This document shows positions 1 through 8,017 of a stretch of 64,000 nt of DNA, in pieces. Both the position numbers and the translations under genes were made by a program. The first letter of the stretch is position 1. Each line of letters starts with the position of its first letter. Origin of the DNA: UMGS1649 sp045534225. Its GTDB lineage: Bacteria; Bacillota; Clostridia; TANB77; CAG-465. The notes beneath the pieces are model-generated. The model ran no database searches. It was given only the letters and a program-made list of their open reading frames with translations, and was not told the origin of the DNA. Location of the stretch: contig JAZSJJ010000008.1 in NCBI GenBank assembly GCA_045534225.1, positions 1 through 64,000 of the forward strand. Direction: 5' to 3'.

Positions 1-368
1 TAAGCTGGAATGCCAAAAGAGCAGCAACAAACAATACAGCTATATACAATAAACAAATATCGTTAGTAGCAAGAAGTACAACGACAGGTTACTATGTAAA
101 AGACGCATCAGTGTCTACAAATACATATCTTCAAGCATTAACAACAGGAGATAAATTGTATGTATGGAATAATTCAGAACTATCTACAACGTGGTTAGCA
201 TCTCCGGGAGCGGTTACGGCAAACTATATATTACTAATAGGAAGTACAGGAAGTTTGAGTTATGATACATATAGTGCATCTAATCGTGGAATAAGACCAG
301 TAGTGTGTCTAAAATCAGATACACCGGCAGTTTTAGGAACGACAACAGATTATAGTTTAATAAAATAA
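1..368 (+). CDS. C-terminal end of a large surface protein (partial)
   Basis: The gene enters from the left edge. The frame is open from base 3 to the TAA at 366-368, so 121 residues are visible and the true start lies outside the window. The visible part is rich in Thr, Ser and Ala and ends with GIRPVVCLKSD plus a short Ser/Thr tail. From general knowledge, this ending recurs in large clostridial proteins that begin with a prepilin-like leader. The gene at 57320 has such a leader but a different C-terminus. The ATG at 111 has no ribosome binding site and is internal. Function unknown. Confidence 0.6.
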   Translation, partial: SWNAKRAATNNTAIYNKQISLVARSTTTGYYVKDASVSTNTYLQALTTGDKLYVWNNSELSTTWLASPGAVTANYILLIGSTGSLSYDTYSASNRGIRPVVCLKSDTPAVLGTTTDYSLIK

Positions 369-372
369 CAAA

Positions 373-394
373 CACTTGACAAGTGTGTTATAAT
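373..394 (+). promoter_or_regulatory. rpsO promoter with overlapping inverted repeat
   Basis: An extended -10 (TGt-TATAAT, 386-394) sits seven bases after a TTGACA (376-381). That spacing is too short for the two to form one promoter, so the extended -10 is the likely element and transcription would start near 401. The TTGACA is part of a perfect inverted repeat, CACTTG-A-CAAGTG (373-385), which could be an operator. Seen in sequence; function inferred. Confidence 0.45.
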
Positions 395-402
395 AATAAT
401 GT

Positions 403-450
403 ACCTTAATCTAGGATATAACTTCCTCAGATTATTTCTTGGACTAAGGC
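403..450 (+). promoter_or_regulatory. Folded leader RNA before rpsO
   Basis: The leader can fold into a closing stem CCTTA (404-408) with TAAGG (445-449) around an inner hairpin AATCT/AGATT (408-412, 429-433) topped by AGGA/TCCT (413-416, 424-427). The shared A408 allows only one of the two stems to use it. Established knowledge: S15 represses its own synthesis through leader structures in several bacteria, and the structures differ between lineages. Whether this one binds S15 is inference. Confidence 0.45.
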
Positions 451-475
451 GAATTTAATTAAGGAGGAAAAAGTC

Positions 476-736
476 ATGACTAAGGAAAGAAAGCAAGAAA
501 TACTTTCTACTTATGCAAAACATGAAGGTGACACTGGTTCTACAGAAGTTCAAGTAGCTCTTTTAACAGAAAGAATTAACGAACTTACAGAACACTTAAG
601 AACTCACAAAAAAGACGAACACTCTAGACGTGGTCTTTTAATCATGGTTGGTAAGAGAAAAAGATTATTAACATATCTTGAAAACAATGATATTGAAGCT
701 TGCAGAGAATTAAAAGCTAAATTATCTATAAGATAA
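476..736 (+). CDS. rpsO: 30S ribosomal protein S15
   Basis: This 86-residue protein has the length and sequence of bacterial S15, a primary 16S rRNA-binding protein of the small-subunit platform. The conserved GDTGS-EVQ segment lies at residues 18-26 and HSRRGLL at 49-55. The start is the ATG at 476 after a strong AAGGAGG. It is monocistronic: its own promoter and folded leader precede it and a hairpin terminator follows at 745. In many bacteria rpsO is followed directly by pnp; here pnp lies about 62 kb downstream on the same strand. Confidence 0.97.
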   Translation: MTKERKQEILSTYAKHEGDTGSTEVQVALLTERINELTEHLRTHKKDEHSRRGLLIMVGKRKRLLTYLENNDIEACRELKAKLSIR

Positions 737-744
737 GTTATTTA

Positions 745-772
745 ACATCGGTAGAAATACCGGTGTTTTTTT
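745..772 (+). terminator. Terminator of rpsO
   Basis: Nine-pair stem ACATCGGTA (745-753) with TACCGGTGT (758-766), loop GAAA, followed by a run of T to 772. It contains one T-G pair. Confidence 0.9.
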
Positions 773-849
773 ATGGTATTTTTGCAACAAAGTATTTAAT
801 TTTTTTACTCTTTGTGATAGCATTGTTAGTTGTAAATAGGAGGAGACCA

Positions 850-3543
850 ATGAAAGAAGCATACAAATATTCAGTCGAAGAAGTTTTTAATAAATTGGGT
901 ACAAGCTCGGATGGTTTAAGTTTCGAGCAAGCTGAAAAACGACTTGCGGCAAATGGACTAAATAAATTACAAGAAGCTAAAAAGAAAACATTACTTGCTA
1001 GATTTATAGAGCAAATGAAAAATATCATGATAATTGTTCTTTTAATTGCGGCAGTAATATCTTTAGTAGTAGCTAAAATAGAAAATGAAAGTTATACAGA
1101 CTCAATAATAATTTTTGCGGTTGTAGTTATGAATGCAGTACTAGGGGTAGTGCAAGAAGCAAAAGCAGATAAGGCAATAGATTCATTAAAGAAAATGTCG
1201 CTTCCATATATAAAAGTAAGAAGACACGGCAAAATCATGAACATTAAAACAGAAGAACTTGTAGTTGGAGATGTTGTTTTAATTGAAGCCGGAGATTTTG
1301 TTCCAGCAGATATGAGAATTGTTGTTTGCAATGGTATAAGAGCAGAAGAAGCATCCTTAACAGGTGAATCGTTACCAGTTAGTAAATTTACAGATAAGAT
1401 AGATGAAGATACTGCTTTAGCAGATAGAAGAAATATGCTTTATTCTGGAAGTAGCGTAGTATATGGTCGTGGAGAAGGTGTAGTAACGGCTACTGGAATG
1501 AAAACAGAGCTTGGTAAGATTGCAACAATACTTGCTGAGACTAAAGAAGAACTTACGCCACTTCAAAAGAAAATGAATGAAATAAGCAAGGTACTAAGTG
1601 TAATAGTTGTTGTAATAGGCCTTGCAATGGTAATACTTGGCCTAATTCAGGGCAACAAACCACTAGAAATATTTATGCTTGCAGTATCATTAGCAGTTGC
1701 TGCCATTCCAGAAGGACTTCCTGCATCGATTACAATAATACTTTCAATTGGTGTTCAAAAGATGGCCAAAGAACATAGTATTATACGTAAGCTTTCATCA
1801 GTAGAAACTTTAGGAGCAACGCAAGTAATATGTTCAGATAAAACAGGAACTTTAACTCAGAATAAAATGACTGTTACTGAATTAAATTATGGTGGCGAAA
1901 AAATAAAGGTAGATCATTTAGTAGTAAATGATGACGAAAACTTGAAGAGATTTTTAGATAATATAACATTATCTAATGATGTAAAGACTAATGGTTCTAC
2001 AGGTGAGTACTTAGGAGATCCTACTGAAATAGCATTGGTAGAAATGACAAATAAATTTGGTAGAAACAAAGATATATACGATACAAGATATGAAAGAGTA
2101 GAAGAAGTACCATTTGATTCTGAAAGAAAAATGATGACTACTGTAAACAAAATAGATGGTGAACTTATAGTACATACAAAAGGAGCGTTAGAATCATTAA
2201 TACATAGATGCTCTAAGGCTATGATAAATGGAAAACTAGTAGATATGACGGATAAGTTAAAAGAACAAATACTAGATACTAATTCAGAAATGGCAAGTAG
2301 AGCATTAAGAGTTCTAAGCTTTGCATATAAGAAAATAGATAAATTACCAAAAGAAATATCTAGTGATACACTAGAAAAAGATTTAATTTACCAAGGTATG
2401 GTTGGTATGATGGATCCACCAAGGCCAGAAGTAAAACAAGCTGTTAAAGACTGTTTCGCAGCAGGCATGATTCCAATTATGATAACAGGAGACAGTGTAA
2501 TAACAGCTAGAGCAATAGCAGAAGAAATAGGAATATTAGTTCCGGGCTCGGAAGCAATAACTGGCCAAGAGTTAGATGCTATGAGCGATGAACAATTTGA
2601 AAAGAAAATTAAAAACATACGTGTTTATGCAAGAGTAAGCCCAGAAAATAAGGTTAGAATAGTTAAGACTTGGAAGAAACTCGGCAAGACTGTTGCTATG
2701 ACAGGAGATGGCGTAAACGATGCGCCAGCACTTAAAAATGCAGACATAGGTGTTGGAATGGGAATAACAGGTACAGAAGTATCTAAGAGTGTTGCGAGTA
2801 TGGTCCTTACAGACGATAACTTTGCATCAATAGTTGTAGCAGTAAAAGAAGGCAGAAGAGTATATAGAAATATACAAAATGTAATAGCATATCTTTTAGC
2901 CTCTAATATAGCAGAAGTAATAATAGTATTTATAGCTAAAATATTCAATATGACAGTATTTAATCCACTTCATTTGTTATGGATAAACTTAATAACAGAT
3001 GCAATACCTGCAATGGCGTTAGGTTTTGAACCAGCAGATGAAAAATCTATGAAAGAAAAACCAAGAAAAGCGCATGCTAAATTCATGTCACCATTCTTAA
3101 TATCTAGAATAGCAGTACCAGCTTTTCTAAAGAGTATGATAATACTAATATTATTCTTTACTATGAACAATGCATATGGTAGTGCAGTGGCAACAACAAT
3201 GGCGTTTATAACATTATCTTTTGCAGAACTATTATTTGTATTTGTTGCACGTTCAGACAGTAAGCCTATATTTAAGATTGGATTATTCTCAAATAAACAA
3301 TTAGTAATAGGTGTACTTTGTATAATATTAATACAATTACTAGTAATATTTAATCCAACACTTTCAGGATTATTAGAATTAGAAAGTTTAACGCCACAGC
3401 TTTATGCAATAGCTATAATAAATGCAATTGTATTTATGGTATTTGCGGAAATATTAAAAGTACTAGTTGCAAAAGCTTTTGAGGTAAGAAGAAGAATCTT
3501 AAAAGAGAGAAGAAGAGCTAAAGCAACGCAAAATAACAAGTAA
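850..3543 (+). CDS. P-type Ca2+-transporting ATPase
   Basis: An 897-residue type II P-type ATPase that pumps cations, most likely Ca2+, across the cell membrane at the expense of ATP. Motifs in order: TGES (171-174, dephosphorylation), PEGLP in membrane helix 4 (287-291, ion site), DKTGT with phosphorylated Asp330, TGDGVNDAP near 618, and NLITDAIPA near 713 in helix 6. The last two resemble SERCA/PMCA-type calcium pumps, including bacterial YloB. The ATG at 850 is chosen because AGGAGGA lies just upstream; the longer frame from 763 would start inside the rpsO terminator. It is a single gene followed by a hairpin. Ion specificity is inferred from motifs. Confidence 0.92.
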   Translation: MKEAYKYSVEEVFNKLGTSSDGLSFEQAEKRLAANGLNKLQEAKKKTLLARFIEQMKNIMIIVLLIAAVISLVVAKIENESYTDSIIIFAVVVMNAVLGVVQEAKADKAIDSLKKMSLPYIKVRRHGKIMNIKTEELVVGDVVLIEAGDFVPADMRIVVCNGIRAEEASLTGESLPVSKFTDKIDEDTALADRRNMLYSGSSVVYGRGEGVVTATGMKTELGKIATILAETKEELTPLQKKMNEISKVLSVIVVVIGLAMVILGLIQGNKPLEIFMLAVSLAVAAIPEGLPASITIILSIGVQKMAKEHSIIRKLSSVETLGATQVICSDKTGTLTQNKMTVTELNYGGEKIKVDHLVVNDDENLKRFLDNITLSNDVKTNGSTGEYLGDPTEIALVEMTNKFGRNKDIYDTRYERVEEVPFDSERKMMTTVNKIDGELIVHTKGALESLIHRCSKAMINGKLVDMTDKLKEQILDTNSEMASRALRVLSFAYKKIDKLPKEISSDTLEKDLIYQGMVGMMDPPRPEVKQAVKDCFAAGMIPIMITGDSVITARAIAEEIGILVPGSEAITGQELDAMSDEQFEKKIKNIRVYARVSPENKVRIVKTWKKLGKTVAMTGDGVNDAPALKNADIGVGMGITGTEVSKSVASMVLTDDNFASIVVAVKEGRRVYRNIQNVIAYLLASNIAEVIIVFIAKIFNMTVFNPLHLLWINLITDAIPAMALGFEPADEKSMKEKPRKAHAKFMSPFLISRIAVPAFLKSMIILILFFTMNNAYGSAVATTMAFITLSFAELLFVFVARSDSKPIFKIGLFSNKQLVIGVLCIILIQLLVIFNPTLSGLLELESLTPQLYAIAIINAIVFMVFAEILKVLVAKAFEVRRRILKERRRAKATQNNK

Positions 3544-3562
3544 TTAAAAGAAGAAAACAACA

Positions 3563-3595
3563 ATAAACAGAGGAGTATATTGCCCCTCTGTTTAT
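3563..3595. terminator. Hairpin between convergent genes
   Basis: Perfect 11-pair stem ATAAACAGAGG (3563-3573) with CCTCTGTTTAT (3585-3595), loop of 11 bases. A T-rich tract follows on the minus strand, so it best serves the gene at 3598-4077, but it probably stops both transcripts. Confidence 0.75.
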
Positions 3596-3597
3596 CG

Positions 3598-4077
3598 TTA
3601 TTGCATTATTCTATTAAGTAATTTTTTGAAATCGTCATAGTATATTTTATCTGATTTATAAATATGGAGTTTGCCATCAAGTTTTTTACGTATTCTAAAA
3701 TCTCCCGGAGAAATTCCTACTGCAAGGAAATCTCCATTTTTAGTGTGAAAATTAATGCTATATACCCAAGTTGTAATAAGAGTATTATTATAAGCCTCAT
3801 AACCGGATATTTCTTTTACAAAATCACATATTTTTTGTATATCCTCAGGCTCTGTTAATGTTGTAATATAATCATAGCCATGTTTAATTTCAATTTTGGT
3901 TATTTCTTTTTTGAATATTCTATTTTTACCAACAATAGTTAGAATTGAAGAACAATTTTCTATTGGATGGTTTGAGCGAATCTTAAGTGCATAAGCATAT
4001 AATATTAAATAACAGATGATAGCTAGTATAAATATTATATACAATATTTTGCTATCTTTATGAGTTTTTTTATCCAT
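3598..4077 (-). CDS. Membrane-anchored protein of unknown function
   Basis: 159 residues. A short charged N-terminus (MDKKTHKDSK) precedes one membrane segment (about 11-30) and a domain of about 125 residues that should lie outside the cell. It contains alternating hydrophobic strands and a PEDIQKICDFVKEI helix. The pattern resembles the small DUF5301-type domains of Clostridia, but this is a weak impression. It faces the Ca2+ ATPase gene across a shared hairpin, and the ribosome binding site is weak. No function can be assigned. Confidence 0.65.
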   Translation of the reverse strand: MDKKTHKDSKILYIIFILAIICYLILYAYALKIRSNHPIENCSSILTIVGKNRIFKKEITKIEIKHGYDYITTLTEPEDIQKICDFVKEISGYEAYNNTLITTWVYSINFHTKNGDFLAVGISPGDFRIRKKLDGKLHIYKSDKIYYDDFKKLLNRIMQ

Positions 4078-4193
4078 CTAACATTACCTATTAATAATTA
4101 TATTATATATATTTAGAATGTAATTGTCAAACTAAGTAGAATATACTTAACTCTTTATTCATATGTATATATTAAAAAGGGGATGTAAATAAT

Positions 4194-4751
4194 ATGAATG
4201 GTGACATGAATGCTAACAGTAATTTTAATGATAATATTACTAATAATAGGTCTGGTTCTAGTAACGGAGGATTTAACGTAAGCAATTTATTTGATCTTTC
4301 AAAACTAGGAAATATGTTTAGCGGGGGAACAAGAGGAAATAACCCATTAAATAGCATACGTAGAATGTTTGGCGGAAACAATATGAATAGAAGATACACC
4401 GCAAATAGAAATATGTTAAAAGTTCTTCCGATAGAAGAAGCATATCGAAGGATAAAAAGTGGCAATGTTCTACTTATAGATGTTAGAACAGAAATGGAGT
4501 ATGCGACACTTAAAATAAAAGGAAGTGTAAACATTCCGCTAGATAAGTTGCAAACTGAAATAGTTAATATGGTTTCAAATAAAAATGAAAATATAATGTT
4601 ATATTGTGCAACTGGTTCTAGAGTAAGAAGAGCCGCACAAATACTTTGGTCGTTAGGATATAATAACATATGTATATGGGAGGGAGCTGGAATAAATACA
4701 TTTGCTTTTCATGATTTAATAGTATATAATAATAGACAGCAAGATGAATAA
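4194..4751 (+). CDS. Rhodanese-domain protein
   Basis: 185 residues. The first 75 are low-complexity (Asn/Gly/Ser/Met-rich) and probably disordered. A single rhodanese domain follows: LIDVRTEMEY (about 94-103) and the active-site loop YCATGSR with the catalytic Cys near 142. Rhodanese domains carry persulfide sulfur on that Cys. There is no signal peptide, so it is probably cytoplasmic. The gene is 18 bases upstream of thioredoxin, which suggests that thioredoxin reduces or unloads the persulfide; this is inference from gene order. The Asn-rich N-terminal extension is unusual for the family. Confidence 0.85.
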   Translation: MNGDMNANSNFNDNITNNRSGSSNGGFNVSNLFDLSKLGNMFSGGTRGNNPLNSIRRMFGGNNMNRRYTANRNMLKVLPIEEAYRRIKSGNVLLIDVRTEMEYATLKIKGSVNIPLDKLQTEIVNMVSNKNENIMLYCATGSRVRRAAQILWSLGYNNICIWEGAGINTFAFHDLIVYNNRQQDE

Positions 4752-4769
4752 CTTGCTAGGAGGAAACTT

Positions 4770-5084
4770 ATGAAAGAATTAAATGATAATAACTTCAGAG
4801 AAGAAATAAAGAAAGAAAAATTAGTGCTTGTAGATTTCTATGCAACTTGGTGTGGTCCGTGTGGTATGCAAGCAGAAGTATTAAAGAAAATGTCTGAATC
4901 TAGAACACTAGATTTTAGCATAGTAAAGGTTAATGTAGATGAAGCGCCAGGCCTTGCGCTTGAACATAGCATATCTTCAATTCCTACATTAGTAGTATAT
5001 AAAGAAGGAAAGATGGTTAAAAAGGTAGTTGGACTATCTGATGAAGAAGAAATATTAAATATAATGGGTGAATTTTTGGACTAA
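4770..5084 (+). CDS. trxA: Thioredoxin
   Basis: A 104-residue thioredoxin with the redox motif WCGPC (about residues 28-32) and the cis-Pro loop SIPTL (about 72-76). It reduces disulfides in the cytoplasm. The residue after WCGPC is Gly followed by Met-Gln, where many thioredoxins have Lys/Arg-rich residues, so substrate choice may differ. A good AGGAGG precedes the ATG at 4770. It follows the rhodanese gene and probably shares its transcript. A small hairpin (CTAATTC/GAATTAG, 5081-5098) overlaps the stop codon but lacks a T run. Confidence 0.93.
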   Translation: MKELNDNNFREEIKKEKLVLVDFYATWCGPCGMQAEVLKKMSESRTLDFSIVKVNVDEAPGLALEHSISSIPTLVVYKEGKMVKKVVGLSDEEEILNIMGEFLD

Positions 5085-5116
5085 TTCCTATGAATTAGCC
5101 TAAAAACCGAGTTTTG

Positions 5117-5163
5117 TAACATTTGTGTAACAGAAAAGTATGTATTTTGTAACACAAATGTTA
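5117..5163. repeat. Inverted repeat upstream of the triple-repeat protein
   Basis: Perfect 11-base arms TAACATTTGTG (5117-5127) and CACAAATGTTA (5153-5163) are separated by 25 bases. GTAAC/GTAA flank the arms on the inner sides. It lies just before the promoter at 5175 and after trxA, so it could be a weak terminator or a regulator site. Confidence 0.5.
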
Positions 5164-5174
5164 TTTGTTTGTAG

Positions 5175-5203
5175 TTGATTTTGAAATAGCTTATATCTAT
5201 AAT
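5175..5203 (+). promoter_or_regulatory. Promoter of the triple-repeat protein gene
   Basis: TTGATT (5175-5180), 17-base spacer, perfect TATAAT (5198-5203). The start would lie about 50 bases before the gene's ATG. Confidence 0.75.
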
Positions 5204-5262
5204 TGAAGTATAAGTAATTATTATAAATTATTTCTACAAATTTCTACAAAAGAGGTGTTAAA

Positions 5263-6372
5263 ATGAAAGGATTTTTTGAAAGACAATGGGAATTATTCCT
5301 AGCTGACATGCAAGAAGTAGGTGAATTCTTCCTAGACGCATTTGGTGCTAACGAACAATTAATGTTAGGTGCTCCAAAAGCAGATAAAGTTGAAGGAGAA
5401 GAAGGATTCTTCGCAAGAGAATTCAGACTATTCAAAGAAGATATGCAAGCTCTAGGTGAAATGTTCATGGCTCCATTTGAAGCAGATGAACCATTAATGC
5501 TAGACGCAGCAGTACCTGAAATGCCAAAAGCAGAAGCAGCTTCAGAAGACGGATTCTTCAAAAGAGAATGGGAACTATTCAAAACAGATTTAGATAATGC
5601 CAACTCAGCTTTAGAAAGCTTATTTGGTGTTGAAAAAAAAAATGATGAAATAGTTGAATGTGCTGAAGCGCCAGTTGAATTCAGAGATGAAGTAGATGTA
5701 AAACTTGAAACTTTTTTGGGAGAACCAATAAATGAGTTAAAAGAAAGTGCTTGTGGAGATAGAACTCAACACGAAGTTCTAAGAGATTATGCAGAATTCT
5801 TTAAACCATATGCTGAAAACCCAGATATGTGTCAAATGGCATTCAAAAAATACTATGACAGACATGCATTAAAAATGGCAGTTTCTGAACTACCAATTGA
5901 GCAAGTTAGAATAGTACAAAACAATGTAGACATATTTATCAAAGGTCAAGAATCATTTGGTGAACCATTTGTTGACTCAAGAGTTGATACAGTTTTCGAA
6001 AAAGCTGGAATCGATGAAGTAAACAAAGTTATCGGAATTATAGGAGACTGTGATTCAGAAGGTAAAACTTTAAAAGGTGAAAGACTTTTTGCAGAAGCAG
6101 TAAATTACATGGTAGATCATGGTATAAGAGTTGCTAAAGATGGTGATTTAATAGAACCAGTTAGAAAAGCAATAGAAGCTCAACACGATGAAATACATAG
6201 CACAATGTGTTCATTTGAAGATGTTGGACCAGAATATCAAGAACTATTAGCTAAAGAAAAAACTTATTTAGCTGCATTAAATAGAATTGAGCAATACGAA
6301 ACAGAAAAAAGAATTGCTGCATTCGAAGCTAAAATGAGTGATGAAGTTAGCGGTTTAGATGTAATACTTTAA
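5263..6372 (+). CDS. Triple-repeat acidic protein, function unknown
   Basis: 369 residues, no signal peptide or membrane segment. The N-terminal 130 residues hold three imperfect copies of one unit of about 45-50 residues: GFFERQWELFLADMQ (3-17), GFFAREFRLFKEDMQ (near 48-62) and GFFKREWELFKTDL (near 97-110). The first two copies continue as a short amphipathic helix and end in LML. An all-helical-looking domain with several Cys follows. Frequent TTC for Phe and a near-consensus promoter suggest high expression. It stands alone between a promoter and a strong terminator. Not recognised as a known family; the repeats look like protein- or membrane-surface-binding amphipathic helices (inference). 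Confidence 0.8.
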   Translation: MKGFFERQWELFLADMQEVGEFFLDAFGANEQLMLGAPKADKVEGEEGFFAREFRLFKEDMQALGEMFMAPFEADEPLMLDAAVPEMPKAEAASEDGFFKREWELFKTDLDNANSALESLFGVEKKNDEIVECAEAPVEFRDEVDVKLETFLGEPINELKESACGDRTQHEVLRDYAEFFKPYAENPDMCQMAFKKYYDRHALKMAVSELPIEQVRIVQNNVDIFIKGQESFGEPFVDSRVDTVFEKAGIDEVNKVIGIIGDCDSEGKTLKGERLFAEAVNYMVDHGIRVAKDGDLIEPVRKAIEAQHDEIHSTMCSFEDVGPEYQELLAKEKTYLAALNRIEQYETEKRIAAFEAKMSDEVSGLDVIL

Positions 6373-6380
6373 AATGTTAA

Positions 6381-6419
6381 AAAGAAGTAAATGTATATAA
6401 TCATTTACTTCTTTTTTTA
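6381..6419 (+). terminator. Terminator of the triple-repeat protein gene
   Basis: Perfect 13-pair stem AAAGAAGTAAATG (6381-6393) with CATTTACTTCTTT (6402-6414), then a T run. Confidence 0.92.
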
Positions 6420-6452
6420 TGCATTTTAACAGGTATAAATTCCCTAAAACCC

Positions 6453-6481
6453 TTTACAAATACCACCTTTTGGTATATTAT
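6453..6481 (+). promoter_or_regulatory. Promoter upstream of the 6524 gene and smc
   Basis: TTTACA (6453-6458), 17-base spacer, TATTAT (6476-6481). It would drive 6524-8002 and the closely following smc. Confidence 0.65.
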
Positions 6482-6523
6482 ATGGGTGTATTTAAATAAA
6501 TAGAAATAAATAGGGGTAAAGAT

Positions 6524-8002
6524 ATGAAAATAGTATTAAAAGTTCAAAAAGATGGTGTAAATACACTTAAAGAAGAAATGTTAAAACATAGCAACAGTAA
6601 ACTAGAAAAAATGTATGCTGTAATGGGTAATGTTAAAGAATCTGGTTATGATGTAATAGAGGAAGCTTTAATAGATCTTAAAGCTAAAACTCATGTTGTA
6701 ATGGGCATAGATAAGAAAAACACTACTAAAAAGATATTAGATAACATAGTAACATATTCTAGAAATGTTCATGTATGGGATAACAATGAAGATAATGAAC
6801 TTAATGCAAATGTATTTGTGTTTGAGTACGAAGATGAAGCATTTGTTGTTACTTTTGCAGGAGACATAACAGATAGCGTTCTTGAAACAGATACTACTAT
6901 GTATACATATATAACATATGATTTAATTAAAGATAAAAAAGAATATGCAGAATTTATAGATACTTTAACTAAAGATATTAAAGATAATGTAGAAAAATTA
7001 ACTAAAGCTAAAATTGCAGAACTTAGTGAGAATAAAAAGATATTTAGTTCAAGACAATATCTACATAATGTTCCAAGTATAGCAGAACTTTTAGGTTCTA
7101 AAGAAACTAAAAAAGAAACAGTAGAAGAAAGTGCAGATGAAGTTAAGAAGGACTTTGTAGAAGATGAAGAACTTCCTAAAGTTGAACTAAATAAATTTAA
7201 AGATGTTGCTTTTGAAATAGACTTGAGCGATATGGACCTTGGAATAGAAGATATTTCTGTGGGTTTAGTAGGAGAAACTAAGAATAAAGAGGCTAAAGTA
7301 GAAAAGAAAGAAGAACATGTATTAGACTTAACTGAAGCTTTAGAACAAGAAGCAAATCTTGGCGCTGAAGTAGAAGAAGTAGCACATATAGAAGAAAAGG
7401 AAGAATACGTAGTATCTGATGAAATAATAGATTTAGAAGAACTTCTTTTTGAAAAAGAAACAGTTAAATTAGACAAGAAAAAAGTAGAAAAGAAAATAAA
7501 GAAAGAAGCTAAGGAAAAAGAAGAGAACAAACCAGCTTCTAAAAAGATAGATTTAACTAAAGTTTCTAATATAATAATGGAACTTCCAAAGAAACCTACT
7601 AAAGGTAGAGATGCGGATGCAGTTAAAGTTCCTACATACATTCGTGAGATGATACCAGATTTCTTTGAAATTATGGAAAATTCAACATTAGTAGAAAGAG
7701 AAGATGGTAAATACAAAGAGGTTAAAATAAAACTAGAAGTAATAGATGTTAATTCTGGTGAGAAGTATATGGATAATGAAGCAATGTTATCACATAAACT
7801 AGGACAAACATATGTAACTTTTGAATCTCGTAAATTAATAAATGTAAATTATGAAGAATTAGATATAGCAAGGGTAATTAAGTTATCTAAAGATTCATAT
7901 CACATAGAAATAATTCCGACTCATATGGAAGAATATAACCTATGGAAAAAGATGTGTACAAACACATTTAGAGGAAGCAGTAGACAATACGGATTAATGT
8001 AA
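6524..8002 (+). CDS. Unknown acidic two-domain protein encoded before smc
   Basis: 492 residues, no membrane segment. An N-terminal domain (1 to about 190) of mixed strands and helices contains FVVTFAGDITDSVLETD, faintly like the second half of a PLD-type fold but without a recognisable HxK. A long Glu/Lys-rich linker (about 195-360) follows, then a compact C-terminal domain (about 365-492). The start has a moderate GGGG ribosome site. It is 15 bases upstream of smc, so the two are co-transcribed; rnc, the usual neighbour of smc in Firmicutes, is missing. The pairing suggests a role near the chromosome or replication, but nothing in the sequence proves it. Family not recognised. Confidence 0.75.
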   Translation: MKIVLKVQKDGVNTLKEEMLKHSNSKLEKMYAVMGNVKESGYDVIEEALIDLKAKTHVVMGIDKKNTTKKILDNIVTYSRNVHVWDNNEDNELNANVFVFEYEDEAFVVTFAGDITDSVLETDTTMYTYITYDLIKDKKEYAEFIDTLTKDIKDNVEKLTKAKIAELSENKKIFSSRQYLHNVPSIAELLGSKETKKETVEESADEVKKDFVEDEELPKVELNKFKDVAFEIDLSDMDLGIEDISVGLVGETKNKEAKVEKKEEHVLDLTEALEQEANLGAEVEEVAHIEEKEEYVVSDEIIDLEELLFEKETVKLDKKKVEKKIKKEAKEKEENKPASKKIDLTKVSNIIMELPKKPTKGRDADAVKVPTYIREMIPDFFEIMENSTLVEREDGKYKEVKIKLEVIDVNSGEKYMDNEAMLSHKLGQTYVTFESRKLINVNYEELDIARVIKLSKDSYHIEIIPTHMEEYNLWKKMCTNTFRGSSRQYGLM

Positions 8003-8017
8003 TAAGAGGGGTAATAA

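Noticed and set aside
763..849. Longer N-terminus of the Ca2+ ATPase from 763
   Set aside because: It starts inside the rpsO terminator and has no ribosome site; the ATG at 850 has AGGAGGA.
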